A stretch of DNA of 64,000 nucleotides, from NCBI RefSeq assembly GCF_000787575.1, contig NW_012236501.1:161102-225101 (forward strand). Direction: 5' to 3'. Within the stretch, counting starts at the first letter, position 1. Each line of letters starts with the position of its first letter. The position numbers were made by a program, and so were the translations under genes. Below the pieces are notes generated by a model. The model searched no databases and was not told where the DNA came from. It was given only the letters and a program-made list of their open reading frames with translations. The stretch is from Acytostelium subglobosum LB1. Lineage: Eukaryota > Evosea > Eumycetozoa > Acytosteliales > Acytosteliaceae. Below are positions 35,623 through 47,105 of this stretch, piece after piece.

Positions 35623-37683
35623 TTATTGTCTAGTAATCTTGGCTGTCTTCTTCTGGAGGTAGGCCAGTGCACGTTGATCGTTTGATAGGTGTGGCGCAAG
35701 CTTGGACTGTACTTGTTCGTGGTAGTGATTGACGAATGCCAACTCATCGTTGGTCAACATCGACACGTTGATGAGGTCGCGCTCGTAGGGCACCATTGTG
35801 ATCGACTCGAATCCCAAGAACTTGCTGTTGTTGAACTGTGTCTCGACGGGGACCGTGAGCATGATGTTCTCAATCCTGATTCCAAAGTTGCCCTCCTCGT
35901 AGTAACCTGGCTCATTGGTGATGGTCATGTTGGCATGGAGAATGGTCGAGTTTGGACGCATCGAGATACCTTGTGGACCCTCGTGCACGTTCAGGAATGA
36001 TCCAACTCCATGGCCGGTGCCGTGTGCATAGTCCAATCCAGCCTGCCACAAAGCAATGCGAGCCACACAATCAATGTCCTTGCCAGTGACCTTTGCTGGG
36101 AACTTGATGATCGACAGCTGGATGTGTCCCTTGAGTACGCGTGTGTAGCAGTCGATCTCGTGTTGGGATGGTGTGCCGTAGTGAGTGGTTCTCGTGACGT
36201 CGGTGGTGCCGTCCTTGTACTGGCCGCCCGAGTCGATCAGGTACACCTCCTTGGTGATCTTCTTGCAGGTGTCCTCCTCGGGCTTATAATGGATGATTGC
36301 GCCGTTGGAGCCGATCGAGGAGATCGATGCGAATGACAGACTGACAAAGTCCTTCTGCTTGGTGCGATACTGTTCGAGCACTTCAGACACCGAGAACTCG
36401 GTCAGCTGAGTGTTGTTCTTGACGTTCATCTCCTCCTCCATCCATGCGAGGAACTGGACCAGGGCCACACCATCGCGGATGTGACACTGACGGAAGCCCT
36501 CAGCCTCTGTTGAGTTCTTGATGGCCTTGGCCATCAGTGTTGGGTTGCTCTGCTCAAACAGGTTGTCCTTGTTGACGCAGTTGAATACAGCCAAGCTGCT
36601 TCTAGGGTCCAACCAAATCCTCGAGTCTGAGTAACTCTTGAGTGTTTTGAAGAAGTCGGCATAAGGCACAACTTGGATACCAGTAAGGTTCTTCCTCACC
36701 TCTGCCGACAGCTTGCTCTCCTCGACAAACAATTGAGCTGATGATTTGCCAACAATGGCGTACGACAAGAATACAGGGTTATAAGATACATCTGATCCTC
36801 TCAAGTTGAACAACCCTAATATGATTGAATGATTGTTAGAATCGTTCGTTCTTTCGCTCGCAATCATTAACTCAACTTACAAGCAATCTCATCGAGTGCA
36901 GTGATGACGACGTAGTCAACATTCTCTTTGGCCATGCGATCTTGGACATCTTTGATCTTGTCGGTGTTGCTCTTGCCAGAGTATGTCTCGGGCAGGAAGA
37001 AGATTGGATCAGTTGGCTGAGTGGTCATTGGCTCCAAAGACTTCAACTCCTCCTTGACCTGATCAATCAAGTTGTTCTCCGATGTAACAACCTCCTGTCC
37101 CTTTGCCAATGTCTTCTTAAACTTCTCAAAGGCACCCTTTGAAATCAATCTGCTATCCATTCCAACAATAGTTGTTGCAGGCATTGACTATTTGATCAAT
37201 CGATTGAACGTATAAGTATCATTGGCTCATTCAATCAATCAATCAAACAAGTATACATACCTTTGATATAAACTCCTCGATTGATGGCTCACCTTCGACA
37301 CGATCCTTCATGACCTTCCATGATGGGTCAAGCTGTTGTGATGCTTGAAGCCAATATCTACCGTCGGTCCATAGATAGCATTGTTCGGTGGTGATTACAG
37401 CAGTGCCAGCACTACCTGTGAAGTTACTAATGTATGCTCTACGCTGATCATGCTCAGTTACATATTCACTCTGATGAGCATCATCACTTGGCACCACATA
37501 ACAAGTGTATGAATGCTTGTTCATCAACTGTCGAAGAGTATCAATCTTCTTTGTTATTGGTACATTTCCTGGCATCTTATTATTATTATTATTACTAATG
37601 TTACTACTATTGCTATATGCTCTAATGTTGTTATAAATATGTCTAACAGATAATAATGCTCTTCTTGTTGTTATTGTCAACAT
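35623..37683 (-). CDS. Xaa-Pro aminopeptidase (aminopeptidase P, M24B)
   Basis: Model: complement join(35623..36815, 36881..37187, 37261..37683), 640 residues. The enzyme removes an N-terminal residue preceding proline, using two divalent metal ions. All five metal ligands of the pita-bread fold are visible: D438 (IDSGGQYKDG), D449 (TTDVTRT), H512 (GTGHGVGSFLNVHEGP), E545 (TNEPGYYEEG) and E559 (GIRIENI). Creatinase-like N-terminal domains precede them (TLRQLMNKHSYTCYVVPSDD; DEIAWLFNLRGSDV, recreated exactly by the second splice). The first 36 residues are basic, hydroxylated and Asn-rich, like a mitochondrial leader. A second Met (MPGNVPITKKID) gives the usual cytosolic start, so two isoforms are possible. 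Length with the second start matches eukaryotic XPNPEP1. Confidence 0.92.
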
Positions 37684-38255
37684 TTAGTCAATGTTAGTTC
37701 ATAATCGTGTGAAGATGTAATTGAAGAGTGTGTTGTTCGAGTCAGTGACATGGGGGTAATGCAAGTTCATGAAAGTCAAGTGCCCACATCTGAATCTTGG
37801 GTTGGTTGACCATTTGGATACCTTATTTGGGTCTTCAAGACACGACCCAACAACTTCGACTTCAACTCAACCCAACTCAATCAAAGTTCTCATGAGAACT
37901 ATTTTAACTAGAAGTTTATAACCTCAACACAATTAACAAATAAATATATCAATAATTATAATTATTATTATTGATTGAACTAAATAAATAAGGTATGTTG
38001 TTAATAATGACAAACAGATTGCTTGGGTGATCCGAATGTCTGTTGCGTGCCCTCGAAGCAATGTTGATGGACATTCCTGAAGGTGTTCTGGGGATTAGGT
38101 GCTTCCAGAACATTTTGAACCAATCAAAAAATCATTGCAACACAAGACCTCAAAAAGGGAGAGACCAAACAAAATCGAGAACAAAGAGAACTGACTGATA
38201 GATAAAGTGGCATCACGTGTCGTTTTATTATATTAATACTAGTATTATCAATCCA
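37684..38255. other. Divergent intergenic, aminopeptidase P / dioxygenase
   Basis: A 572-bp spacer between divergently transcribed genes, so it should hold both promoters. A very A/T-rich block lies at 37915-38010. A short inverted pair GTTCTGG...CCAGAAC lies near 38085-38112; the second half includes TTCCAGAAC, which resembles one heat-shock-element unit pair, but this is weak. No ORF or RNA gene is supported. Confidence 0.45.
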
Positions 38256-39171
38256 ATGGAGGCCATACATAACGAAAGATTTCCAACATTATTCATCAAT
38301 CATGGTGCACCCAATATGATCCTGGACAAGACGGACAAGACCACAATCTTCCTGACAAACTACCAAGCCAACGCCGCTCATTCCAAGCCACGTGCAATCC
38401 TCATCGTCTCTGCTCATTGGGAGGCCAAAGAGTTCACAATCACAACAGGGTATGTATGAATGGCTCACTCACCCTCACTAGTTCTCGAACTCACTCATTC
38501 ACTCATTCAATCGATCAATCAATCTATCAATCAATCAATGTAGCAAACATGTTAAGCCTATTCACGACTTTTATGGGTTTGAGGAGTTGATGTATCAGAT
38601 GGAGTACACTGCCAATACTTCACCGGAGCTCATAACAAGATTGGATGGATTGTTCAAACATGGTAATATCACTTTGAAGCATGATGATAAGCAGGGATTG
38701 GATCATGGCGCATGGACCATTCTAAAGATGATGTATCCCAATGCTGATGTACCAATTGTTCAACTATCACTGCAACACAATCTGGATGGTGATCTACACT
38801 ATCGTGTCGGTCAATTGTTACAACCCTTGAGAGATGAGGGAGTGTTGATCATTGGCAGTGGCAGTACATTACACAATCTACGTCTGTTGTTCAGTGGTGC
38901 TGCGACTCAGCATGAGCACCCTATCAAACAGTTTGAGACATGGATACAAGCCACATTGACTGCTCCTCTACCCGATGGAAATGGGGAGGATCGACAACAA
39001 CGTCTTCTCAAGTTCCGTTCAGCACCATCATTCCAACTTGCACATCCTCGTGAGGAGCACTTCATCCCACTCATGGTACCTGCTGGCGCTGGCAATGCTG
39101 TCACAGCACAACTCATTCATTGCGATTGGAGGGCACCATCCTTCTGTCTATCATGTTTCCAATGGAATTAA
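38256..39171 (+). CDS. LigB-family extradiol dioxygenase (DODA / YgiD-like)
   Basis: Model: join(38256..38449, 38544..39171), 273 residues, one 94-nt intron. The start is the first ATG (MEAIHNERFPTLFINHG); upstream in-frame codons are non-ATG. Family hallmarks: FINHGAPNMIL at the N-terminus, ILIVSAHWEAKE, then PIHDFYGFEELMYQMEY across the splice, GLDHGAWTILKMMYP, and IIGSGSTLHNLR. The conserved histidines in NHG, SAHWE and LDHGAW are the metal ligands of the YgiD/DODA group, which opens catechol rings such as that of L-DOPA. A Zn- or Fe-dependent catechol dioxygenase role is inferred from the family; the natural amoebal substrate is unknown. Length is close to bacterial YgiD. Confidence 0.88.
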
Positions 39172-39414
39172 TTGACTCCATTGACCTACCCTCGACCCTC
39201 GCACACACACTCACACACACACACATCCACATCATCAACCACGACCCCAGTTAGGGTTGGCATGTGGATGTGATTCGTGGACAAACTGGAAACTGGATGT
39301 CTGTTCCAAGACATGGATGTGTAGATATATGTTGTAATAATAGTAATACAAGTTGTATACTTTATAGTTATATTTAAATCCGATTGTTATATAAATACTA
39401 AATATTATTAAAGA

Positions 39415-39874
39415 ATGAGAGACGGTATGTACCTTGTTGATTGATTGATTATTTGATTGTTCACTGACTTCCAGCTTCATTCCAGATGGTATATTGAAGA
39501 AGATACAAACGTGTAAGTATCCAAGTACATCAGCCTACCAGACTTGTCATACTAATTTGTTTGATTGAATGAATGTAGCTGCATCCACTGCTTATAGTAG
39601 CTCAGTGAGTGCATTGTCTGGTGCTTATGATACGATGCAACCACATTTACATAGAGGATATATGGTGTCAAAGGAGTATGGTGCAATGGCCAGAGACAGG
39701 TTACAAGATGGATATCAATCATCGAAAGAGGTGGCAGGTGACTTGGTCACACGTGCCAAGGGTCAAACACCAATGAAGCTTGGTTATGAACCAGTGCCTT
39801 TGGACAGCTTTAGCAAGCCACAACCAAGCAGTGCTGTAAACAGCAACAGCTACAACAATAGTCAAAGGTTATAA
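39415..39874 (+). CDS. Small unknown protein encoded with two micro-exons
   Basis: Proposed model: join(39415..39424, 39486..39512, 39579..39874), 110 residues. A 10-nt and a 27-nt coding exon give MRDDGILKKIQT, then exon 3 continues SASTAYSSSVSALSGAYD. All junctions are phase 1 with good donors (gtatgt, gtaagt) and AG acceptors, and the model makes one open frame to TAA. The middle (about 10-70) is Ala/Ser/Tyr-rich and probably amphipathic helix; the C-terminus is Pro/Ser/Asn-rich and disordered. I do not recognise the family. It is convergent with the next gene, with only 61 bp between stops. The first ATG of exon 3's own frame is not present upstream, which supports the micro-exon model. 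Confidence 0.55.
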
Positions 39875-39935
39875 ACATTGATTATATCATTTTAAATGTA
39901 TATTGTATATTGACGTCGTCGTCGTTGTCGTCGTC

Positions 39936-42900
39936 CTATTGCTTGGAGTAGGTACGTTTGATATCGAGTAGTCGTTGTGTAAAGTCTTTGGCACTTGGGG
40001 AGCGAGGTGGATAGGTGGCCGTGTCATTGGACATGCCCATGATATTGTTGTTGATGTTGTTGTTGATTGTGTTGGAGGTGGAAGTTGTTGTTGTGGTGGT
40101 TGTAGTTGTTGATGGACGATATGTGGGCATTGTTTGATTGATGCCAGATGGCTGTTGTACAGGAAGTCCGCCACTAATGATGCCAGTTGTTAGCCTTGAG
40201 CTGCCACCACTACTGCTGCTCTGTCTCCTTGTTATACCGTTGACAATTGTCATTTGTTTGCTTGGTGAGGTTGTCTGCTGCTGTGTCCTGTTTGTGTATA
40301 GTGGCTGGGGGCCTGTTGTTGTCGAGTTCCTCTCCAAACCTGATTGTCCAGTCTGTACAACACTTCTCAACTGCTGTTGCTGCTGTTGTTGTTGTTGTTG
40401 CTGTTGTTGTTGATAATATTGTTGCTGTTGTTGTTGCTGTTGTTGTTGTTGTTGTAATCTTTGTTGTTGAAGTTGTTGCTGTTGCTGTTGCTGTTGTAGT
40501 TGTTGTTGTTGTTGCTGTATCTGTTGTTGTTGTTGCTGTTCAAAGTATGTGGAGTAGTAGTTGTTGTAGTCCAGTCGTCTGATCAGATGTACCATATGGC
40601 GATTGGACTCAATGGTCGAGAATGACTTTAGAGTGTTCAGCAACAGTTTCAATATCTTGTGGAACTTGGATTCAAAGTTGTCGATCGTTCGCTTGACCTT
40701 GTCGGCTTCACTGGCATTGATCTCGTTCTCCTCAAACACCATCTCACTGTTGAACTTGGAGAATATAATACATAGAGACATGAACTTCATCAGTAGCTAT
40801 ATTCGTGGAGTCAGTCAATGAGTTAGTATCCATGATGATGGTGCGTTTGGAGCGTGTCCACAACTACATACTGTAACCAATCTCGTGTCGGTGAGCATAC
40901 ACTCTGCCAAACATGTCTCGAGGAAGTCATCGTGCACCTTGATCACCTCGTCCACAGTCTTGGACTATGATGTGTAATTGTGGAAGTGATGTTAGTCCAT
41001 GTTCACATGTCCACCCATCAATCAATCATTCAAACTGTAACTTACACTCTTGATCGACTTCCTCATTTTGATCCAATTGGGCTCCAACACTTCCAGCATC
41101 ATGTAGTACTCGAGGTTCTGCAAGAAATGGATCATGCGGTGGCGCAGAAAGTGAGAGTAGGACAGTAGCATGGCCAGGCCAGGACGATGGCTATGCGAGC
41201 GTCTAGACTCTTGATGCTGGTTCCATGTGTTGCCCAGCAACTTCTCGACATGCTTGCACAGGAATAGATGTCTAAATATGATCTGATAGCGCACCAGAGA
41301 CTTCTTGTTGATCACCAATGATAGGGGCCAGTTCACCTTGTAGCTGAACGCCAGCGACTCGACGCCCAGCAACTCCTTGGACTGTGGCGCAACTGGCGAT
41401 GATGATTGTTGTGTGTTTGATATCGTTGACATTGTTGATGTGTTGGTTGCGCTAGTGTTGGCGCTGTTGCCCTTCTGTTGTTGCTGCTGCTCAATGACTA
41501 CATTCTTATCATCAATATGAATGATCTTTAACAATTGCTCGCGCAATGTTAATGGCATGAACTCGCATTCCAGGTCGTCCTTGAAGGAGTCATTCTCCGA
41601 GATGGAGGACGTGCGCAGTGACAGCTGCAAAAGCGAGTTCATCTTGAACACGTTGATCTCAGACAGCGGCTTCTTGAGCTCGTCGGCCGTGATCTCCATA
41701 AAGTGCGAGAAGAAGTCGCCCTTGCACAGCAGGAAGTAGTACTTGAGCGACTTGAGACGGTCCATCAGCTGGCGCTCATTGATCAGCGTGAGCAGCGTGG
41801 ACGAGGCAAAGTCGTAGGCGCGGTCGATCCTCTCGATGTACTGCTTCTCGTTGGGCGAGTACTGGATGGCGTCGCCATTGAACACCAGTGTCTGGCCGCA
41901 TTCGCGGATCACATTGAGGTACTTGCCCGTCAGCAGGATCTTGTTGCGATCCTTCTCGAGGAACTTGGGCACCTGCGACTCTTGTATCGTGTACCTGTTG
42001 TCCCAATACGTGTCATTGTAGTCTCTGTTGATGTTCTCCTTTACCAAGTCAATGTTCTCCTCGATCATAAACTCGCAATGAGGGTCGTCTACAATGCCCT
42101 TGTACAGCCAGCACTCCAACATCTCCAAGAATGGTCTCGACGAGTATTGAATCAAGAAGTGATACAAGTCCTTTGAGGCTGGGTCGCTGGGGATGGGCAG
42201 GGCGTTAGTGATCACGCTCATTCAATCACTCAATCACTCAATCAATCACTCGATCACATACCTTCCAAAGATTGCCAGACTGTTGAGGAGGAGATTGAGT
42301 ATCTGTGCGCCGTGTAGGCTGTACTTGGTCGCCTCGAATGTGAGCTTGTAGAGCATCTCAAAGATCTTGGAGGTGGGCTGGATGTAGTACCACATGCGTT
42401 GTAGCGTCAGTTGTCTGGTCTTGAGCTGGTCCTCGAGCTGTGTGATCATCTGGAGGTAGTCCTTCAGCAGCTGTGAGAGCGCCTCGCAGAACGCCTGATT
42501 GACCTTGCCCCACTCAAAGTTCTGGCGCGAGTTGACAAAGTCTGCAATGTAGACATAGTAGCTGGCCAGTGGCAGGATGCGTTGTACCACATGACTGACA
42601 CTCGGATCGACCGTTGGCTCGATTGTGAACGATACCAGCGTGCTGTGCGTGTCTCCAATCTGTTGTTCGATTCGGCGTTGTGACGTTGATATCAGCGTGC
42701 CCTCAATGCCCACCATCACATAAAGCAGATCCTCCAACAAATAGTGTTCCATGTCTGTTGGTGGTAATGCATTGATACCTGGACTTGATGTTGTCTGATG
42801 CTTGCCCTGTGATGCGGTGTTAGAGTATGCGCATTACTCATTCAATCAATGTTACACATACTGGCTTGTTCTGTTCGAATTGTGATCCATTGTTGCTGAG

Positions 42901-43383
42901 GTATCCGTTGTTCTGGAAGGCACGTGAGGCAGCCCAGTTGGGCAGCTTGGCAACGGGTATGTTGCGTTTGTTTGCTTTGTGTTGGCGTTTCTGTAGCCAT
43001 GGTAGCTGGGACTCGGCAGGCTGTGATGTGAGCTCCTTCAACTTCCTCAATGTACGTGGTGACAAGTTGAACATTGTATCATTCATCTCCTCTTCCTCTG
43101 ACAACATGCTATCATCCAGATCCTTGTCCCTTTCCTTTTCTTTATCTTTTGTTACACCAACATGTTGTTGTTGTTGATCTGGTTTCTTTGTTCCATTCAT
43201 ATGTCTTGTTGATGATGTTGATGATGATGTTGATGATGATGTAGTTGTAGTCGGAGCTGAACCTGTAGTCGTTGATGTGATTGAAGTTGTGATCGTCCTC
43301 TTCTTTTCTTGTTGTTGCTGTTGCTGTTGTTGCTGTTGATGTATAACAGTGATATTTGGATTATTAAAACTATTATCCATCAT
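39936..43383 (-). CDS. spc97: Gamma-tubulin complex component 2 (GCP2/Spc97)
   Basis: Model: complement join(39936..40796, 40872..40964, 41046..42186, 42262..42806, 42862..43383), about 1053 residues. GCP2 pairs with GCP3 and gamma-tubulin to form the small complex that nucleates microtubules at the centrosome. GRIP1-like part: [55 protein letters not shown]2-like part: [100 protein letters not shown]. Both ends carry amoeba-specific insertions: a Q/T/S-rich N-terminus and a long polyglutamine then Ser/Thr-rich tail (about 840-1050). The start at 43383 (MMDNSFNN) is the first true ATG. Introns are 55-81 nt. Confidence 0.9.
40375..40545 (-). repeat. CAG/CAA repeat encoding polyglutamine in GCP2
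   Basis: Mixed CAA/CAG codons encode several glutamine blocks interrupted by L, R and Y in the GCP2 C-terminal region. On the plus strand it appears as a GTT/GCT tract that gives spurious poly-Val/Cys frames. Confidence 0.9.
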
Positions 43384-43531
43384 TGTCAATGTTATATTAT
43401 ATATATATGTTGTGTATCTATTTATACATGTAGTCGTTAGAAAGACGTAACTGAATGATTATTTGTTTGAATGAATGATTGGATGAAGTTGAAAGTTCAA
43501 ATTAAAATTTAGGCGCGAGATTTGAAACAAA

Positions 43532-43591
43532 CCCCAACCCTTGCCTTGCCCTAACCCTTGCCCTTGCCCTTGCCCTTGCCCTTGCCCTAAC
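43532..43591. repeat. CCCTTG hexamer repeat with CCCTAA units
   Basis: About ten 6-base units in the 250-bp spacer between the starts of GCP2 and the end of the B-box gene. The pattern is CCCAA, CCCTTG/CCTTG, CCCTAA, then five CCCTTG in a row, then CCCTAA. The units are one or two bases from telomere-type CCCTAA. It is non-coding and could be an interstitial telomere-like or simply a simple-sequence tract. Confidence 0.85.
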
Positions 43592-43634
43592 GTATTTGAA
43601 TCCACTACGATCATTTATTATTTAACTAATCACT

Positions 43635-45257
43635 TCACATTTGAGTACTCTTACTCTTTACCAAACGACGTCTTTGTTTGCTAATCAAACATGTACCAAA
43701 GCAATCACGGTCTTGTACATGATCATTGTCGTTGAGCATTATCCATTTTCCTTCATTCAATGCATATCGATGGTTCCTACCCCTGCCACCAAGGTATATG
43801 ATTCCATATGATTCCACATAATGCATAGGATAACATGGTGCAATTGCCGATACACTTGTTGCATTGAGCTTGGCCAGCGATGTTGACTTGTTGCTTGACA
43901 ACGTGTACCTCGTGAACAGACTATGGCTTAGTATGTAGATGTTGTCTTCGCCATCGAAGCAGCTGGCAAAGTATGGCTTGGAGGGTGGCGGGACCAGCTG
44001 GCTAAAGACCTCTGTCTGTGGATTCAACGAGACCACTCCAATGTCAGAGCCAACGACCAAGAGGTGGTCATTGTGGAAGTATGCTTGTGCCATGAACACA
44101 TGTTTAACTGGCAGGTGTCCAACGCACTGGAACAGCTGTGTCTCAATGTTGAAGGTGTCCACTCGATTGAAGTATCGGTCGGTGGTCTCATCATAGCCAC
44201 CGACAAGGTAGATAAGCTTGTCGCCATCATAACAAGCCGCGATGCCCTCGCCACCATTGATGCCAGTGATGTCTCCATGAATGCACTTTTTGTTCTCCAA
44301 TGCGTAGCGAGTGTATTTGGTTGGGGCGTCCAGTCCACCAAACACGTAGACACTGCCACGTGCATACACCACGGACGTTGACACGCCTCTAAGTTGCCTC
44401 TCGAATGCTCCATTCATTTGTGTCCACTTGGCACCGTCCAGTTCCAAGTATGAGCAGCCGTCCAGTCTCACGGACATGATGCAGCCATCAAACTCGCCGG
44501 GGCCTTGACCAAGTTCGGTGGACGACACGATAGTGAGTTTAAAGCATTCCTCGATCTGCCTCTTGATGTCCGTGAGCTTGGCCATGTCTGTATCGATGCG
44601 ACGCACTTGAAGATCAACGTCATAAGGTACCTCGCGGGTGTGATCAGTGTGTCGACTGATCATGGACAGCACGTCAACATCACTTAGTGTCGAGCTACTC
44701 ATCTTGGCAGTCATGTCATTGACATCCAATGCATTGGTATTGTTGTTGATAAACTGTTGGACCGATGTACATGACATGATTGATTGGACCAACTGGGACA
44801 TGTCCACCTCATTATTGTTCATGTGATCGTTGGACTGAGGCTTCTCCAAGTTGGTCATCCTATTGGTATCCTTGATCTCGTTGATAATATCATTGATGGT
44901 CGATTGAATATGCTCCATCTGTTCATCAATTGGCTTCTTTACACGGTGTTCTTGAGCAATGATCAACTTTAACAGTTGTTCAAAGTGATTGGTGATCTCA
45001 TCATAAGTCTGATGTAATGATTGATATGATTTAGCACATTGTTGTAGAGTATACCATAAATGATTCAATCTTGGAGTACACCATTTATCATCCTTCTTCT
45101 CGAGACTCTGTTTAATATTGACGACATGTTCCAACTTGTGACCATTATGACTTTGTACCAAACATACTGAACATATCAACTGTTTACAATCGAAGCATAA
45201 CACTTCAGTCCTCAAATTATGAGTTAAGCATATATGATTATTATTATATGTATCCAT
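43635..45257 (-). CDS. B-box zinc-finger protein with kelch-like propeller
   Basis: A single-exon gene of 540 residues. The start at 45257 (MDTYNNNH) is the first ATG, since the longer frame starts with GTG. The B-box (about 8-45) has the ligand order C-x2-H-x7-C-x2-C-x4-C-x2-C-x3-H-x2-H: CLTHNLRTEVLCFDC, CSVCLVQSHNGHKLEH. A predicted coiled region follows (about 60-145: LHQTYDEITNHFEQLLKLII). A linker, then kelch-like repeats from about 270 (SVYVFGGLDAP, LIYLVGGYDETTDRY, YIYLGGRGRNHRY-type) complete the protein. The layout resembles TRIM proteins without a RING finger, so ligase activity cannot be inferred. It is divergent from its paralogue at 45420 with a 162-bp shared spacer. Confidence 0.82.
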   Translation of the reverse strand: MDTYNNNHICLTHNLRTEVLCFDCKQLICSVCLVQSHNGHKLEHVVNIKQSLEKKDDKWCTPRLNHLWYTLQQCAKSYQSLHQTYDEITNHFEQLLKLIIAQEHRVKKPIDEQMEHIQSTINDIINEIKDTNRMTNLEKPQSNDHMNNNEVDMSQLVQSIMSCTSVQQFINNNTNALDVNDMTAKMSSSTLSDVDVLSMISRHTDHTREVPYDVDLQVRRIDTDMAKLTDIKRQIEECFKLTIVSSTELGQGPGEFDGCIMSVRLDGCSYLELDGAKWTQMNGAFERQLRGVSTSVVYARGSVYVFGGLDAPTKYTRYALENKKCIHGDITGINGGEGIAACYDGDKLIYLVGGYDETTDRYFNRVDTFNIETQLFQCVGHLPVKHVFMAQAYFHNDHLLVVGSDIGVVSLNPQTEVFSQLVPPPSKPYFASCFDGEDNIYILSHSLFTRYTLSSNKSTSLAKLNATSVSAIAPCYPMHYVESYGIIYLGGRGRNHRYALNEGKWIMLNDNDHVQDRDCFGTCLISKQRRRLVKSKSTQM

Positions 45258-45419
45258 TATTATCTCTATCACTCAATCCATGAGTTGTGTAAACTACAAC
45301 AAGATGAATAGCAACACCTTTAGCTTTGGTCACCTTGCTTTCCAAGTTTCCACAAAATATCCAACTTTGTGTTGATCATTCACTTTCAAAAGTATCTGTT
45401 TAGTAAGATAGAGATAGAT
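45258..45419. promoter_or_regulatory. Bidirectional spacer of the B-box gene pair
   Basis: Only 162 bp separate the start codons of two head-to-head B-box paralogues. Both core promoters must lie here or overlap the genes. No named motif is identified; the regulatory role is inferred from spacing alone. Confidence 0.5.
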
Positions 45420-47065
45420 ATGGACTGGTATAGTGCACTTCTTAATATCAACGATGTACAATCTTGTGAGACACACAAAAAGAAGATAAAGATAATATGC
45501 TTCGATTGTAATCAAATGGTTTGTGCAATATGCTCGGTACAGAGACACAATGGTCACAAGTTGGATCACATTGAGAATATTAGACAACAATGTTTAAAGA
45601 CCAAGATTAATGATAATGATAACAACAACAACAAAGATATATGGTGTACATCAAGATTGAACCATCTCTGGACGACACTACAACACAGTGCCAAGACTTA
45701 TCAATCTTTGAAACAGACATATGATGAAGTGACAGGTCACTTTGAACAGTTGATCAAGGTGATCATGGCTCAGGAGTATAGAGTGAAGAAACCTATTGAG
45801 GATCAGATGGAGAAGATACAATCAACAATCAAAGATATCATCAAAGAGATCAAAGATATTAATCACTTGATCAATATGGCATATCCTCCTGAGTACTTTG
45901 GTGGTGATGACCATGCCCAGACTGGTCATCGTGATGAAGTGGAAATGTCCCAAGTGATCCAATCAATCGCCACATGCTCAACGATCGATCAGTATGCAAT
46001 CTCATTGCATGGACAATTTGTTGGAAAGCGTCTGGCACTTGGTGATATTGAGTTGTTGTCAATGGTCACTCGTCACGCTCAACATACACGCGATGTACCT
46101 TATGATGATGGTGATGCGCTCCTGAGAGCGAGACGCGTCAATACAGACATTGATAAGCTCAATGGAATCAAGAAGCAAATCGAGGAGTGCTTTCAAATCA
46201 TAGATACTCCTGGAGTTGTCGAGACGATCCGAGGCGGCATCATATCAATGAAACAACAACAATGCTCATTTTTCTCCAAAGACTCCGACACATGGACCGA
46301 GATTGGTGATACACTCCAGGGTAACCTCCATGGAGTATTCCATTCGGTTATCTACGCCCACAACAATATATACGTATTTGGAGGCTTCTTCGTACCATTC
46401 AAATTCCTTCGATACTCTTTGGCCGACAGGCAATGTTACAAAGCCGACATTGCGGGAATTGATGAATGTAATGCTACATCACTGTGCTACGACGGAGACA
46501 AGTACATCTACATCATTGGTGGGTATAATAGAAATATCCGCGCGTACCTCAAGAGATTGGACCGCTTCGACATTGACACCCAGCAATTCACACGTGTTGG
46601 CAGGATTGAAGTGGAGAATGCCAGGTTATTGTGCTCCAGGTTTACATTCTTCCTCAACAATCGAATCTATATCGTAGGTGGAGGGGAGTTTGGGGTCCGA
46701 TCAATTGACGTCAATACTTTGGCCACCAAAGTACTGGTTGACAAGCTGGACGCTCTTTTGGAAGTTGTTTCGATGGCAATGACAAAATCTACATCCTTTC
46801 TAGATCATTCATGAGTTACTCGCTGTCCACTGATCAGATGACCACGATACCAAGCCAACCGCTTCACGTAACCTATCCTCTCACAAAAAACTACTCGATG
46901 ATCTATGTTCCTGAGTCATCTTCTGGAGCACACATTATGCATCTCTTTGGCACTGGCAAGAACTATAGATATTCGATTAAGGATCAAACATGGTCACTGG
47001 TCAATGACGATGACCCTGTAAACGATCGTGAGAATTATGCTGCATGTTGGATTCCAAAACAATAA
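45420..47065 (+). CDS. B-box/kelch-like paralogue with one frame break
   Basis: The start at 45420 (MDWYSALLNINDV) leads into a B-box (CETHKKKIKIICFDC, CAICSVQRHNGHKLDH), a coiled segment (LKQTYDEVTGHFEQLIKVIM) and kelch-like repeats (NIYVFGGFFVPF, YIYIIGGYNRNI). The frame reads to 46814. However, homology to the neighbour (FGSCFDGNDKIYILSRSF) continues in another frame from about 46757 and ends at TAA 47065 (NYAACWIPKQ). The switch coincides with the TTTT run at 46756-46759, and one missing T accounts for it. It is either a sequencing error or a recent break that removes the last propeller blades. It shares the B-box, coil and propeller plan of the minus-strand gene and arose by inverted duplication. 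Confidence 0.75.
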
Positions 47066-47105
47066 ACATTCATTTATTCATTTGAAGAAGAGATAATAGA
47101 TAGAT

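Noticed and set aside
38085-38112. Heat-shock element upstream of the dioxygenase
   Set aside because: Only one TTCnnGAA unit pair is present; functional elements usually need at least three well-spaced units.
40138-40582. Poly-Val/Cys frames on the plus strand
   Set aside because: They are the antisense of the GCP2 polyglutamine tract, have no other support and are shadows.
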